Part shown: positions 13,701 to 24,660 of the stretch, piece by piece | Position numbering within the stretch: position 1 is the stretch's first letter | Layout of the letters: every line of letters starts with the position of its first letter | From: Lineus longissimus | Taxonomy: Eukaryota > Nemertea > Pilidiophora > Heteronemertea > Lineidae | Direction of reading: 5' to 3' | Assembly (NCBI RefSeq): GCF_910592395.1 | Contig: NC_088322.1 | Location: forward strand, 11,217,431-11,281,430 | DNA length: 64,000 nt | The notes under the pieces: generated by a model | The model's input: only the letters and a program-made list of their open reading frames with translations | Told to the model about the DNA's origin: nothing | Databases searched by the model: none | Program-made: the position numbers and the translations under genes

Positions 13701-16700
13701 ATACACATATACAACGTATTAGTAATAGACAATCGTAAAATCATACACTAAATCTGTCATCAGCATAATCCAGGACACTTTCTCGCTGGTCTTCTTTCTT
13801 CGCTTTCACTTTGTTCCCCACGGCACTCTGCAATAAAACATAAACCTCACCCGATCTTCATCAAATACATTTGCATGGAGCATATAATAGTTTTAACCAA
13901 GGATGAATAAAGACGAAGACTATGGAAGCAGAGCGGCCTTATCAAGCACAAGTCGTCCCAAAGGCCTATTACCAACAAAAATCGACTATCAAATTATTTC
14001 GATACATTCTAAATTACACTTCGTTCGGGCTACCATTTTGCTAAAAAAACCTCGGCGTGCGCCTCGGTTTTGACCTACTAGCTCCACTCTCCGCCATGGT
14101 TGGTGAGACAACCAATACCTCCAGCCATAAGCCATCACCTACGTTTAGCCACGTTGTCCTGATTTCGTGAAAAAGCCTCATTTTTCAATTTTATAGAATG
14201 CACAGTAGTATACACATGTAATTTGATTAAATCGTCCAATTAATTGAAATGTTGCCACCCTATTAGCATTCTATAGTACATGTATTATTAGTCTCAATTT
14301 CTCGCTATCACGTTGTATTTCAAGTGAGATCTTACCCATATACACTTGAAGAACATCCCGATGATGTTGCCTGAAGGTGGATTCACTTTATACATAGACC
14401 GACCAGCAACAAAAATCACTGCAAAACAGAACGGACAAATAAAAATGCATAATCATGTATATCGGGCTATTTATAAGGAAAGTTACCATCTTTAAAGAGA
14501 TACGCCGTTTGTAATTGCTGGTGGTCCACGAAAATAGAATTGCAATAACAAAAATACATTTTTGAAAGGAATATTCCTAAAGACTCGACACAGGAAAAGC
14601 ATTTCGCGGTAATAGCACGTTATATCTCTGGCTATCAGAAATCATCGAAACCCGATAGATGACATGCTTTTTAGATCGCTACTCACCAATAGCAGTTAGC
14701 ATCAGCAGAGCAGGAAGACCAAAAGCCGCGAAGAAACATTGACCGCCAAAACACTCCACGTCCTCTGAAAGATGAAGGGAACGGTCTTTGATTAAAGGGG
14801 TATGTCGTTCGTAATCACATGTACCAGCGGTCAAGGAAAACAGAAATGCGGTTATACACAATGCAGTAGTGCAGTTATGGATCATGTTTGAAATTGCTGA
14901 AACTTGTTTTTTTATAGTACACGTACTTGCGTATCTGTGTACACAACGGTATTGTTGAAAATTATATGGAAGTGACTATTTGGCAAGCCCGGCTGCGAAT
15001 TTTTTTTCCTGAACCTTTGGGGCACTATATTGTACATTTGTACAGGGACTTTCAGCCAGTCAGACTTCGACAAATAAATGCCGTTAAAAGTCACAGAAAC
15101 TTTAGAGCAGTTGGTAGAGCGCTCGTCAGAAATGGCAGAATATGATGTTTTTTTTTTTATTCGTTATATCTTATTTTTATAATGAGTTTCTTTTCCCTTG
15201 TTATTTAGATTTTAGATATTTGGGTTATTTCTGCTTCCTGCAACATACCTACAGAAAGGACAATAACAATAGCCCATCTCCAAGATCCACGGGATAGTCC
15301 TTCAGATATCATAATATTGAGTATGAATATACAATGAGACTTGTCTCATGTGAATGGTCTTCCTCCAGTATGAATATGTTTCTCTGCAATGAGACTTGTC
15401 TTTCGATACTGCCTCATGTGTATGGTCTTCCTCCAGTATATTTTGATACTGTATGATTCAAATTTGAGTAACAAGCACAAAACAATACAAGTTTACTTCT
15501 AAATTTCATGATGACGCCCCGATGACGACACAGATTTATCGGATCCTGATTGGCTGAGAACCTGTGTACAAATGTACACTGTACTGCCCGAAAGGTTCAG
15601 GAAAAAAAATTTCGCAGCCCGGCTTACCAAACAGCGACTTATTTTTGCCCAGAATGGAGAGCCGAACTCATTAATATTTATACATATAGTTGTCGAAGAG
15701 CTCACTATCATTCGATGACAAAGCGTTCACCTAACGTACCCAATGCATTTATTACGCTTATCAGTTAATCACATACTCGTGTATATTCCTCTCCATCGAT
15801 TTTTAACAAGAACACGAGTTTAGTAATGAAAATGAATACACATGAGCCTGTTAAATACACCTGTTGAACATGAATACACCTGAGCCTGCTGGATACACCT
15901 GTTGAACCTGATAGCGTAACGATAATATCAAAATAGATCTTTGATGGAGCGTAATGACAAAATTACCATTTCCATAGAAATTCAACCATCTCAATTCATT
16001 AAAACAATATATCTATGAGACTTTATGAACCAAAATGTGCTTTAAGTGGCCATTTTAATAATTTGTAATATCCAGGCATCTCTGCTACAAGAAAACTGCA
16101 AGTCGTGTTTGTGCGAAATTAGGCCGATGATAGGTTGGTGCTTTGAGCGACCTCTTGCGAGGCAATGCAGCTTACTAAAACCCACACACTTACCTCTAAG
16201 AATTGGAGTGACAAAAGTAGAAATAAGAGCACCAGCATTGATAGAAAAATAGAATATTGAGAAGAACTGGGCGAGTTGTTTCTCCTGAAAATAAAAATTG
16301 ACATTGACCTAACAAAGAAGATCGATTAAACGGGTCCCACGCTCTACAGGTATAGCAATCATTTGCCTACAAAGCCCACAGTTCTGCATATAGGCAAAGT
16401 CATCGATATTTTCGAATAATTCAGAATATCTAAGGCAACAACTGAGACTGATACAAAAGATTCTTGCATGAAAAAAATATCTAAGACAATGGCAAACAAT
16501 TTTTTTGTCACTTGTTTAGATAAAAAGTCTTCACATTGAGATTACAGTTGTTTCCAATACAATAACAAGATCCATTATTGAATTACCTGGCCCTGCGCAA
16601 ACTGATCACCACCAAACGCCGACACACAGGGCTTGATACCACCCGTCCCTATTCCTATAAGGACTAACCCCACAACTGCACCAGCCCTGAAATGAACCAA

Positions 16701-19700
16701 CTCTCATTTTTAACTCTTATTTAGGTTTCGTTCAAGGGTTTCACCGTTCGTATAATACTGGAGGTCCAGGAAAATAGTAGCAGCTATACACAATGCCATA
16801 GTGTAGTTATTATGCATACGATCGCGAATTGATGAAACTCGGTATATACCGCACATGTCTAGTATGTGTACATCTGTCCACACAACGGCAATGCTGACAT
16901 TTATGTTGAGTACGCATTTACGCAACGGCAATGCTGACATTTATGTTGAGTACGCATTTACGCAACGGCAATGCTGACATTTATGTTGAGTACGCATTTA
17001 CGCAACGGCAATGCTGAAATTTATGTTGAGTACGCATTTACCTAACGGCAATGCTGAAATTTATGTTGAGTACGCATTACGCGATCGCAAATTTTCACTG
17101 AAATTCAATTACAAAATTTTAACTTTTAACGACTGGTGAAGGCCTTTAATGGCAAAAACGATAAGTCCTATAATACAAGGCACTCGACGTTAATCATTTT
17201 TTATTGTTAGCTGTTCGAGAAATCGGGAAAACTTTCAAAAGAGAATTGTCGCTAAGCACATTTTTAGTACTTACAATTTTGCTGGGGGGATTGCCGTCAC
17301 AGCCATGACGATGTTCCCGGCAACATACACCGTTGAAAGGGCCACGACTGTCCTGTAGTACAAGGGTACACGTAGATGGTCAATGGTTGAAAGGTAGACC
17401 GAGTATGAATTTTGAACACGATTTCGTTTTCACTTTATTCGTCTGAACTGTCATCAATCACTATTAAGTGTTCATCAGCTGATGTATCATAATTGCGCTC
17501 TTTGGCTGAAATTTATAATTCAAGACACCACTTCATTTGGCCAAGTTAACATTCTAAGATACCAGTTTTGTAGGTCGCAGTTTTAAACATTCCCCGTCGG
17601 GCCTTTTAACCTCGGATTCCCATTGAAACTTACTTAAACTTCCCTATGTATCCATCAGCAACAATGGCACCGAGAAGAGGCATGAAGTAACATATCATGT
17701 TGAAACCATGGAAGACCTCAGTTGAGACATTTCCGCTAAGCCCCAGGAAGTTCTTCAGATATAATGTAAGTACCGCTGAAAAACAGCACATAAGTTACAA
17801 CACAATGCTTCTTCTTCTTATCCTCTGCGGAGAAATGCATAATTTTATCGCATAATATTTCTGCGAATGGTCTACAATTCGGATGGTATGTCCCATAACA
17901 TTTTTTTTTAGCAAATTTTTCGATAATCATGTTACCGCATATACATGTACATGTATATGATAACCTCACTGTCGGTGTTGATTGTCTCACCAAAACCGCT
18001 CGGGTGGAGCTAACATATTGGCCAAAACGTCGGTGTTATAGCTCCACCTTCGCGGTTTTGGTGAAACAGCCAATACCCCCAGGTCGGTATCAATTCCTTA
18101 AACTACATGTAGGCCTATTACTATCAGTTCTTGTCACATGAACTCACTTCTCATCCCGTAGAAAGAGAATCGTTCGCAGAACTCTGTCATTATGATGAAG
18201 AATACAGCTATGGGATAGCCATGACAGGAACAACAGCCCTGCAATAGAAACGGAAATTGAAACTACATGTACGGGGTCTCTGCCGGGGTGGGGGTGATTG
18301 ATCCCCCTCAAAAAATCAAAAATCAAAATATCCTTCTCAAGTTTGCAGACTAACCTTTTTCAAAAAAGGTGTGTAGTAACAAACGCAGCAACGTCGCCGT
18401 AAAAAGATTTTCTACACCCAAGGCAGAAATATGAGTTTTTGATAGCTGTCTTCGATCAGATACCACGTTTTTAGCAATAGAAATTGTTCACGAAACAGGA
18501 TAAACGCATTTTTTATACCGTCAAGGCTTCAGAAAGCTTCAAGTTACACTATGCAGCCCGTTGTTTTGTACCGTTTCTGAGCTAGTTGCAACACTATGAA
18601 GAAAGATCGCCAATGTTGTTGATAGTGCACAGGCTACCAGATTCAGGAATCAGTGGAATCAGTAGAATCAGTAGAATAAGGGTTAAAAACAGTGTAAAAT
18701 GTCAATATAGGGTAAGGGAGAAGAACGAGAGATCCCTTAGGGAACCGAAAGGTACATGTATATAAGCAACTTTAGAATTTTCATCACTTCATAAGTTCGC
18801 CCCCTCTACACAAATGCACCAATGTACAGGGGGCGAACTTGTGAAGTCGAATTTGTGAAGTCTTAATTTTGAACGATAGTTCTTATACTAATCCTCCAAA
18901 CGTTCTGGAAGTTTCTTACTTTGCGGTTACTTCACGGCCTCTGTGCTTGCTCATTTTCCTACCTAAACCCTTTACAAAGTTTTTACCCCTCATTGTCCCC
19001 CTGATTCAGCGGCCTGTCAGATAGCGTTGGATAGCCCTACCTTGAACCTGTCCCATCGTGTGGGCTCCTCCGCAGGCGAGCCGTCCACTGGCTTGCTGTT
19101 CAGGAGGCGCCTCCCTGAAAGACACGGACATAGTATTTCATTATCAGTTGACCTAAATCAAGGACCAAATTAAACAACTGGTAAAATCACATTATATCAG
19201 TAGACCATATTTATATCAGACGCAGGACAATTGGCCAAATCACATAAGTGATAGGGTGCTGTGATGTTGATGATCAAGTCTTGTTCTTCTTCTGCCTCGC
19301 GCGATAGAGGTTATGCTTATGTCGTAAAAAAGAGTCGAGTGTTCCAAGTTCGGCGCGTGGGTTGCCGGGCACTTCGGATGGGAGGGCGTGTGGTATCCGA
19401 CCCCCTGAGGTAGCAAAGCAGCCACCAGGGAAGCAAATCGGGACAGAATGCAAGTTTTACCTAGAAACATTTCTGAGAGAAGAGCGATATAATTCACGCA
19501 ATTTGATATAATGAACTGCTAATGGTGTTTCACCGCAACTCATGAATTGCATAGCAGCTGTTGGCAACTTTATCGAATTTCCTTAGAGTAATACAATACG
19601 TGAAACAACCATGTTGTTTTACTCGGGACGATTTCTGATTGGCCCAGTGTAATATCTGTGGATGTTTCCCGTATTTCAATGTTTCCATACAATAGATAGA

Positions 19701-20716
19701 AAAAGAGATCATAATTTTTCAATAGGGGAACACAGAAAAACGTGAAGTGACACAATCTATCTTTCAGCGTTCCAAAGCAATAAGGAGAAATTAATCAGAA
19801 AAGGAAACACCGCCTTTTAACCGCATTTAGCTATCTTTCGCTGCAACAGAATATCGATAGAGGATCGGACTCGATGATGGATCAAGTTAATGATTACTGA
19901 TATGCGACTATCCCTAACCATAACCGTTGAAAATACACAATCATGTCTTGTTTGAGGGATCTTCTATCCCGGCTACTATCCACGTCTGCCTTTAAATGAG
20001 ACGGAGAACTGATTTCCGTGTACAAGATGGATTGGATATGCCCACCCAGCAGAACTGCGGAAACCTCGATCACGAGGACAGGAGCTGCCATGAAATGGAC
20101 CCGGTCACTGGCACGAGTTACGAGGCGAATAAACCAACTAACGCCTAAATGTAGACCTGTGGCGCGCAGAAACGTTCATCCATTCTTCCAGCGGGGACAC
20201 TCTCTCGAAGATACTATAGCAATTTCTAGAAGTGCAAAGCGGAGCGAACGGGACAGTGGGACGTCAAGTGTAGATTTGGGCAAGTGTAACGTACCGAAAT
20301 GTCGAAAACATGAACTCCAGTATCGTCTGATTTTATCCATTGTGGCAATGACACAGTAAACGTTCTCAAACACCTACGTATACCCAGGAGTGATGTCGTT
20401 ATAAGTATAAAACATTATAGTCAACGGTGTGATCCACGGTGCCATTGACACATATAAAAATTTTTTTTAAAAAAACAATGCAAGATATGTTATCTGTAGT
20501 CATAATACATGTCCATAAACACTGTCACCCTAGCGGACAGAAACTCAACCATGTCTACAAGTACGTTTACAATCATACCAGCTGAAACCTGTTATGCAGC
20601 GTCTTAAAATTTGACTGCCTCTTACTTTCTTTGTCTTCATTCGGGTCCTTGCTGAACAGTTCATCTTCACTATTATCACTGCCTGCCATCCTCTCCTTAA
20701 TATGTCTTAGCATCAT
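4711..20716 (-). CDS. SLC15: SLC15-family proton-coupled oligopeptide transporter (PEPT-like)
   Basis: Imports di- and tripeptides with protons across the plasma membrane. Twenty exons with matching phases: 20716-20626, 19114-19041, 18238-18148, 17775-17634, 17352-17275, 16686-16587, 16284-16194, 14764-14687, 14418-14336, 13827-13747, 12328-12194, 11474-11350, 9735-9654, 9264-9148, 8903-8736, 8365-8187, 7891-7780, 6480-6352, 6039-5932, 4881-4711. They sum to 2235 nt (744 aa plus stop), close to vertebrate PEPT1/PEPT2. Family marks: ExxER motif at 74-78 (EFCERF), PTR2 signature GTGGIKPCVSAFGGDQF ending at residue 188, FWALYDQQGSTW at 326-337, a long extracellular domain about 418-615 between TM9 and TM10, then NTVSMMLQIPQYV and the last helices. 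The tail is acidic (RDDETELREDREEGEEE). The start at 20716 (MMLRHIKERM) is the least certain point: the frame stays open back to the acceptor at 20733, so a further 5' exon is possible. PEPT1 versus PEPT2 type cannot be decided. Confidence 0.95.
5324..5860. mobile_element. foldback element in last SLC15 intron
   Basis: Arms 5324-5432 and 5752-5860 are inverted near-identical copies (CTGGGTGCCGACAAATGG on the left pairs with its complement at 5826-5843). A unique core of about 320 bp lies between. Short open frames in both arms (reading MSSWVPTNGTQVRDRL) are mirror images of each other and so are not genes. Confidence 0.75.
6603..6672 (-). mobile_element. tRNA-derived SINE head or tRNA pseudogene
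   Basis: On the minus strand the sequence has an A-box-like TAGCTCAGACGGTTAGAGC followed by a B-box GGTTCGAATCC at normal spacing. The anticodon stem and acceptor stem do not pair, so it is not a working tRNA. It lies in a transporter intron. Confidence 0.6.
6978..7060 (+). mobile_element. second tRNA-like SINE fragment
   Basis: A-box-like TGGCCTTGAGGATAAGAG and B-box-like GAGTTCGAGTACC are spaced as in tRNA-derived SINEs and are followed by a T-rich stretch. It lies about 300 bp from the minus-strand SINE head in the same intron. Confidence 0.5.
7333..7492 (+). repeat. dispersed repeat, copy 1 (matches 44313-44432)
   Basis: Shares the blocks GACTCTCTTCGACAGC, GGTTTCCTCC, CAATATTGTTTA and TTGTTGACGCTCAGCTCTC in the same order with 44313-44432. 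Class unknown. Confidence 0.75.
8466..8640. other. GC-rich island inside SLC15 intron
   Basis: A block far richer in G+C than the AT-rich surroundings, rich in CpG. A near-repeat of GTCGTACTSGCGGCTTTT occurs at its left edge and again near 8655. Open frames through it are low-complexity Arg/Ala and not convincing. It looks inserted; origin unknown. Confidence 0.5.
10180..11315 (+). repeat. multi-module element with nuclear-receptor-like motifs and (GACGG)n end
   Basis: About three modules of roughly 300 bp (motif starts 10334, 10639, 10940) are followed by a GACGG/ACG simple repeat at 11214-11272 and a small AGCTCACCT...AGGTGAGCT hairpin. Each module holds TGACCT (CGACCT in the first), 3 nt, TGACCT, 8 nt, AGGTCA. 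A related element in the opposite orientation lies at 56638-57175. It sits between transporter exons 12 and 13. Confidence 0.8.
11214..11272. repeat. (GACGG/ACG)n simple repeat
   Basis: Tandem GACGACGG-type repeat at the end of the multi-module element; it reads as poly-Arg on the minus strand and is not coding. Confidence 0.9.
12368..13349. mobile_element. large foldback element with nested inverted repeats
   Basis: Outer arms start with GTATGGCAAGCCGTTTGC at 12368 and mirror it ending at 13349. Each arm then runs into a purine/pyrimidine minisatellite of AAGTCGA plus T-runs. A second inverted pair, with core TTATGACGTCAT, lies at 12711-12732 and 13022-13043 and encloses about 290 bp of unique DNA. 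The left end is only about 40 bp from the acceptor of transporter exon 11 (12328). Confidence 0.75.
14048..14140. mobile_element. fragment of the CACCAAAACC hairpin MITE family
   Basis: Contains the CTCGGTTTTGACC, AGCTCCAC and TGGTGAGACAACCAATACC blocks found also at 17963-18100 and 38876-39022. Confidence 0.5.
14492..14560 (+). mobile_element. fragment of the TTAA/CGTTCG MITE family
   Basis: Reads TTTAAAGAGATACGCCGTTT and then TGGTGGTCCACGAAAATAG, matching the left end of the family seen complete at 25447-25807. Confidence 0.6.
14792..14967 (+). mobile_element. TTAA/CGTTCG MITE family, truncated copy
   Basis: Starts TTAAAGGGGTATGTCGTTCG, continues with the ACACAATGC and ACACAACGGTATTGTTG blocks, and is then interrupted at about 14967 by an unrelated inverted-repeat sequence. 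Confidence 0.75.
14971..15640. repeat. inverted pair around a transporter intron segment
   Basis: 14971-15090 and 15500-15640 are diverged inverted copies sharing AAGCCSGGCTGCGAA and TTCCTGAACCTTT on opposite strands. A tRNA A-box-like TTGGTAGAGCGCTCG follows the left copy at about 15110. Confidence 0.65.
15318..15440 (-). pseudogene. possible decayed C2H2 zinc-finger fragment
   Basis: On the minus strand two copies of a phrase like the C2H2 linker occur (HTGGRPFT and YTGGRPYT), separated by SIERQVSLQRNI, which resembles the finger helix. The frame is broken by stops and a shift and the cysteines are gone. The two copies are visible at the DNA level as a repeat of ATGGTCTTCCTCCAGTAT. Probably a processed or transposed fossil inside a transporter intron. 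Confidence 0.35.
16732..17149 (+). mobile_element. TTAA/CGTTCG MITE with 40-bp array
   Basis: Starts AAGGGTTTCACCGTTCG and ends AAGGCCTTTAA. The core is a tandem array of five 40-bp units at 16881-17079 (unit contains ACGGCAATGCTGACATTTA). Other family members carry a 61-bp unit instead. Confidence 0.85.
16881..17079 (+). repeat. 5 x 40-bp minisatellite
   Basis: Units begin at 16881, 16921, 16961, 17001 and 17041 and are almost identical; the last two share GCTGAAAT in place of GCTGACAT. Confidence 0.95.
17963..18100. mobile_element. CACCAAAACC hairpin MITE
   Basis: Arms CTCACCAAAACCGC near 17986 and GCGGTTTTGGTGAA near 18051 face each other, flanked by CCTCACTGTCGGT and GGTCGGTATCAATTCC. 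A related copy lies at 38876-39022, with fragments at 14048, 26885 and 42740. Confidence 0.65.
18786..18847. repeat. short perfect hairpin
   Basis: AAGTTCGCCCCCT at the left mirrors AGGGGGCGAACTT at the right with about a 20-nt loop. No tail or promoter is visible. Confidence 0.7.
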
Positions 20717-21277
20717 ACAGATCGAGTCATTTTCTGAAGAAGAAAAGAAAAAGTTTATTTTCCATTTCAAAATGAAATGGTCCAAGAACCATGTGCTCAA
20801 CTCGTGCGACTTTGCCAATGAGTGAAAATGCTATAGATAAACTATTGTGGAAGTTCAGTGTCAGTGACATTAGCATGGTGGCATAGCGGTGAATTAGAGA
20901 GAAAAGTGTTTAGATACATAATTATATCAACAAATCCGCTGTATTTATCAAACACAATAAAGAAGTAGCGCGTATTCGTTTTCTTGCGCCTCAAGGAACT
21001 GTGGGAAAAACTTTCGTGAGAGGTTTTAGAGCTTGTTCACGTATGCAGGGCCCCCGGTGCCTTTCGTGCATGGGAGACGATCTGCCTGTGTCTAAACCCC
21101 AGAAGAAAATTGAGAGGATCACTAAGAAGATATGAACGAGTGTATGTATTACACTATGCACTACTCCATATAGGCACTAAGTAAATGTCATCTGGTACCG
21201 CCTTTCATATTTTCACACTCACATCCTGAGCAGGTGCAGTCATCAAATACACTGCCTTCGGTATTGACTTTAAAGTA

Positions 21278-21763
21278 CGAAAGCCCAGAAGGCTCATTCA
21301 ATATTCAAAATTCAAAATTCAAAATATCCAACAAATATTGAATTTTGAATTTTGAACTAATCTCTTCTTTGACTTCAAAATTCAAAATTCAAAATTTCAA
21401 ATATTGAAGTTTGAATTTTGAAGTCAACCAATTGTGCGACTTCAAAATTCAAAATTCAAAATTCAAAACTTTCAAATATTTTTGAATTTACCTAGTTCTT
21501 CCAATAAAAATTCACAGTCTTTTATAAAAAACACGAATGACTTTTCACCATTGTACACAGCTATCTTGGTTGCTGCCATTTTATGCTGCTGATGAGGCTT
21601 AGAGTAACGCCCCTATATTCCATCTAGTGGTACCTCATGAGATCAATATTGTACAATTTTGAATTTTGCATTTTGAAGTTGCAAAATTGGTCGACTTCAA
21701 AACTCAAAGTTCGATTTGTTAAATTTTGAATTTTGAATAATGAATAAGCCTTCTGGGCTTCCG
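21278..21763. mobile_element. foldback element rich in AATTCAA repeats
   Basis: Termini CGAAAGCCCAGAAGG (21278) and CCTTCTGGGCTTCCG (ending 21763) are inverted and flanked by TA on both sides, as for a TA target duplication. Inside, blocks of (AATTCAA)n and (TTGAATT)n form several smaller hairpins. Its right end abuts the next MITE directly. Confidence 0.8.
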
Positions 21764-21765
21764 TA

Positions 21766-22182
21766 TTAAAGGGTTCGCCATTCGGAATTACTGGTGGTCC
21801 AGAAAAATAATAGAAATGCAGTAACACAAGCTGAAGTGCAGTTATTATTCGTACGAATTTGCTGAAACTTGGTATTTATAGTATTCGTAAATCGGCCTAC
21901 ACAACGGCTATGTTGAAATTTGTTTAAACTTGGTATTCATAGTACATGTATTTGTATATCAGCCTAACGGCAATGTTGAAATTTGTTTAAACTTGGTATT
22001 CATAGTATTTGTATATCAGTCTACACAACGGCAATATTGAAAATTGTTTAAACTTGGTATTCATAGTATTTGTACATCAGTCTACACAACGGCAATGTTG
22101 AAATTTATATTTATTTATGTATTTACGCCAAAGTTTCATATTCAATTACAAATTTCAATTTTTTAACGAACGATGTACACCA
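21766..22182 (+). mobile_element. TTAA/CGTTCG MITE with 61-bp array
   Basis: Starts TTAAAGGGTTCGCCATTCGG and ends AACGAACGATGTACACC. Carries about 3.5 units of a 61-bp repeat (ACACAACGGCAATGTTG, then TTTAAACTTGGTATTC) between about 21895 and 22110. Confidence 0.85.
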
Positions 22183-22256
22183 ATATTTCGTTATCATAAT
22201 TTCTTATACACCAGTCCAGTATACGCATATAGAGATACAGTAAAAAACCTGGCATA

Positions 22257-22422
22257 TACAGCGAAACCTCCCTTAGCAGACACCTCGCTTTTAGGGACAA
22301 CCTCTCTATTACGGTCATCAACTTTGGTCCTTAATTGGTGGTTTCCATTCAATTTGGCCTCTCTTATCAGGACACCTCTCTATTAAGGTCAGCACTTGTC
22401 AGTCCCAAGGGTGTCCTTTTTA
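22257..22422 (+). mobile_element. AACCTCCCTTAGC MITE, copy 1
   Basis: Aligns with 54451-54632: AACCTCCCTTAGC, ACCTCTCTATTA, CAGCACTTGTCAGTCCC and GGGTGTCCTT in the same order. The right terminus is degraded. Confidence 0.75.
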
Positions 22423-24224
22423 AAAATTTCAAAAAGCTATTTGTTATAAGAATTGCTTCAGATTATTGTTGTTTTTTTCCTCAGCGGGCAGGAAGACTAC
22501 TGAACAGCTAATATCTGGTGAGGGTCATCATCATCAGATCTGGGTAAAGCTTACCTCCTGTATTGCACTTCGCAGACTGACTAGAATTATATCAATTCTT
22601 CCACGAAACACATACAGCCATGGCGGGCTAACATGTGCCTATATCCTACCATTGAGGTATGGACATACAAGTCGGCAAAGTAAGACATGTCAAGGCTTCC
22701 ATATGTTGTCGCTGTACGTATGAGTCCGTATGATACACATTGATTGATTAGCCGTTCCCACACATTTTAGCTTCCCACAAAACCACAACCATTTCTATAA
22801 TGTGCTGATATCATATGAAACATGAGTACATGTTTGTACTTACCAGTTAATCAGTGAAGTACATGTATCCTCATTCGTTGTCATTGCTGCTGCTCCCGCC
22901 ATTTTCTATCGTCTGCCATGCCCGACTGGCAGATGCAATATGGCTCAGTGTTACTTCCTATACGAGGCTGCCAACGGGAAAATCGTTCAGCAATGCGTAT
23001 TTATTAACATGTCATCACACAATTATAGAATGCATGTTTTTATGCTGGCCTAGTTGAACGATTGTGTCGGTCTGGATCTCATTCATCACATTGTATTCTT
23101 CACAAATTTTTATACATAGCAAATACACAATATTTAAACAAATATATATTCAATTCAACCATTTTATTGTCATATACACCTGAATCACCAATCATCAAGT
23201 TTTTTTAACATCAATGACTAGTTAGTATGCTTAACATCGAAAACCCGCTGCTACATTAAAATTTACTTTATAACTTGAAATAATTTTGTTCTGGCCTGAT
23301 TTTTACATATGAAGGTAACGTTTCCAGGTGGATTTTATGGGTTGGCTTTTACTAAATTGCCAATCAAATATGGATGCCACGCCAATTACCGGTAGCTGAC
23401 GAGTCCAAGCGTCGAATAATGTTTGCCAAGCATCCCAGGGAACCATGGCAACGCTTGGAAACTTGATCATTTCCTTGAGATATTTATTCAGAAAGAATGT
23501 CGTGGAGCTGATGGAGCCGAGGGGGAAGACCTGACATGCCTGATGAGATATTCAATCCGAATTCGATTCACTCGACCCCCTGCCCTGTCTATAGAATTGG
23601 AATTTATTAACCCTTCGCACAACGGCGGTCGTGGTGAGTGTGAGGGGGTGGGGGTGGTGAGGGAGAATCTGGAGTGGGGACGGCTCTACACTAGATCAAG
23701 CAAAAGCTACGATAATCATGAGGAGCAAACAGTAATGAGCGTTGTCCAAACGAATCTTCTTTCAATGTTTTAATTTACTCGATACAATCAGCTTCAAACC
23801 ATTCCAGTCAGGGCGGTCGAAATTTTAGTACGACCTGCACCGCGGATATGGCGCTGATGGTTGACCCTGTGTGTCCTGCCATGCACTACTAGATTACAGT
23901 GTACCGCCAATTACCTTGATATTTAACCCTCAGCCCAGCGAGTGGTTTGTTTAGTAGGTAGGGGTAACAACATGTAAATGCAGCATCGATAACCTTATTG
24001 AGGGTGGACATTTTCTTGGCCAACCAGAATCACCCCAATTAACACATATGATTGTCAATGGACTCTTCTTTGTTGTAATATACCATCGCCCACAGAGAAC
24101 AAGAGGCCCAAGGGCCTGCCACTCTGCTTCAATGGCTCTGCCACTCAAAGCATTTGCTGTTGATCAGGGCAACCTGGCCACCTTTAAGTTTTTGGAGATG
24201 AGTGTAACATCAAACAGGGAATAT

Positions 24225-24446
24225 GTGACCCGCTCTACCAAAACTAGGCGCTTGTCGCATCTGAACTTGACAGGTTGATACGGACTTGTTGTTCATTTCC
24301 CTATTGTAGACCTTTTGTTGAATGTGACCAAATCAGTTTGTAATAGATTTCACAAAAGGTCAACAATAGGAAAAATGAACAACAAGTCCGTATCAACCTG
24401 TCAAGTTCAGATGCGACAAGCGCCTAGTTTTGGTAGAGCGAATCAC
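24225..24446. mobile_element. GTGACCC foldback MITE, copy 1
   Basis: Arms of about 95 bp (from GTGACCCGCTCTACC at 24225 to GGTAGAGCGAATCAC at 24446) are nearly perfect inverted copies around a loop of about 30 bp. Related to 52815-53002. Confidence 0.8.
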
Positions 24447-24615
24447 ATATATGTATATTGCAGATGGTCTTCCTGAGAATGTACCTCTCTGACAAGACAA
24501 TTATGCCCTGCCACAGTACACCTCGACATGGACAACATAGAAATCATAACATTTCCAGTGGCAACTGAAAATGTCGACAAAGCAGACAAAAAACACTTCA
24601 ATTCAAATTAAACCT

Positions 24616-24621
24616 TTTATT
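24616..24621 (-). terminator. polyadenylation signal AATAAA for the M16 gene
   Basis: AATAAA on the minus strand about 325 nt past the stop codon at 24945; inferred, as no transcript data are available. Confidence 0.45.
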
Positions 24622-24660
24622 TAGCACATTTCTTCAACCAAAAAAATGAGACAGTTGGTG

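Larger units (their letters stand above)
20740..24600. other. intergenic region with MITEs, no gene supported
   Basis: Between the transporter 5' end and the M16 3' end. Contains the foldback element at 21278-21763, MITEs at 21766-22182, 22257-22422 and 24225-24446, and nothing I can read as a conserved exon. The transporter promoter or a non-coding 5' exon may lie just right of 20733. Confidence 0.5.

Noticed and set aside
20018-20359. 113-residue plus-strand ORF upstream of the transporter start
   Set aside because: It lies in the first intron of the transporter on the opposite strand and shows no domain pattern.
23423-23773. 116-residue plus-strand ORF
   Set aside because: No recognisable domain, biased composition and no splice or UTR context; most likely chance.
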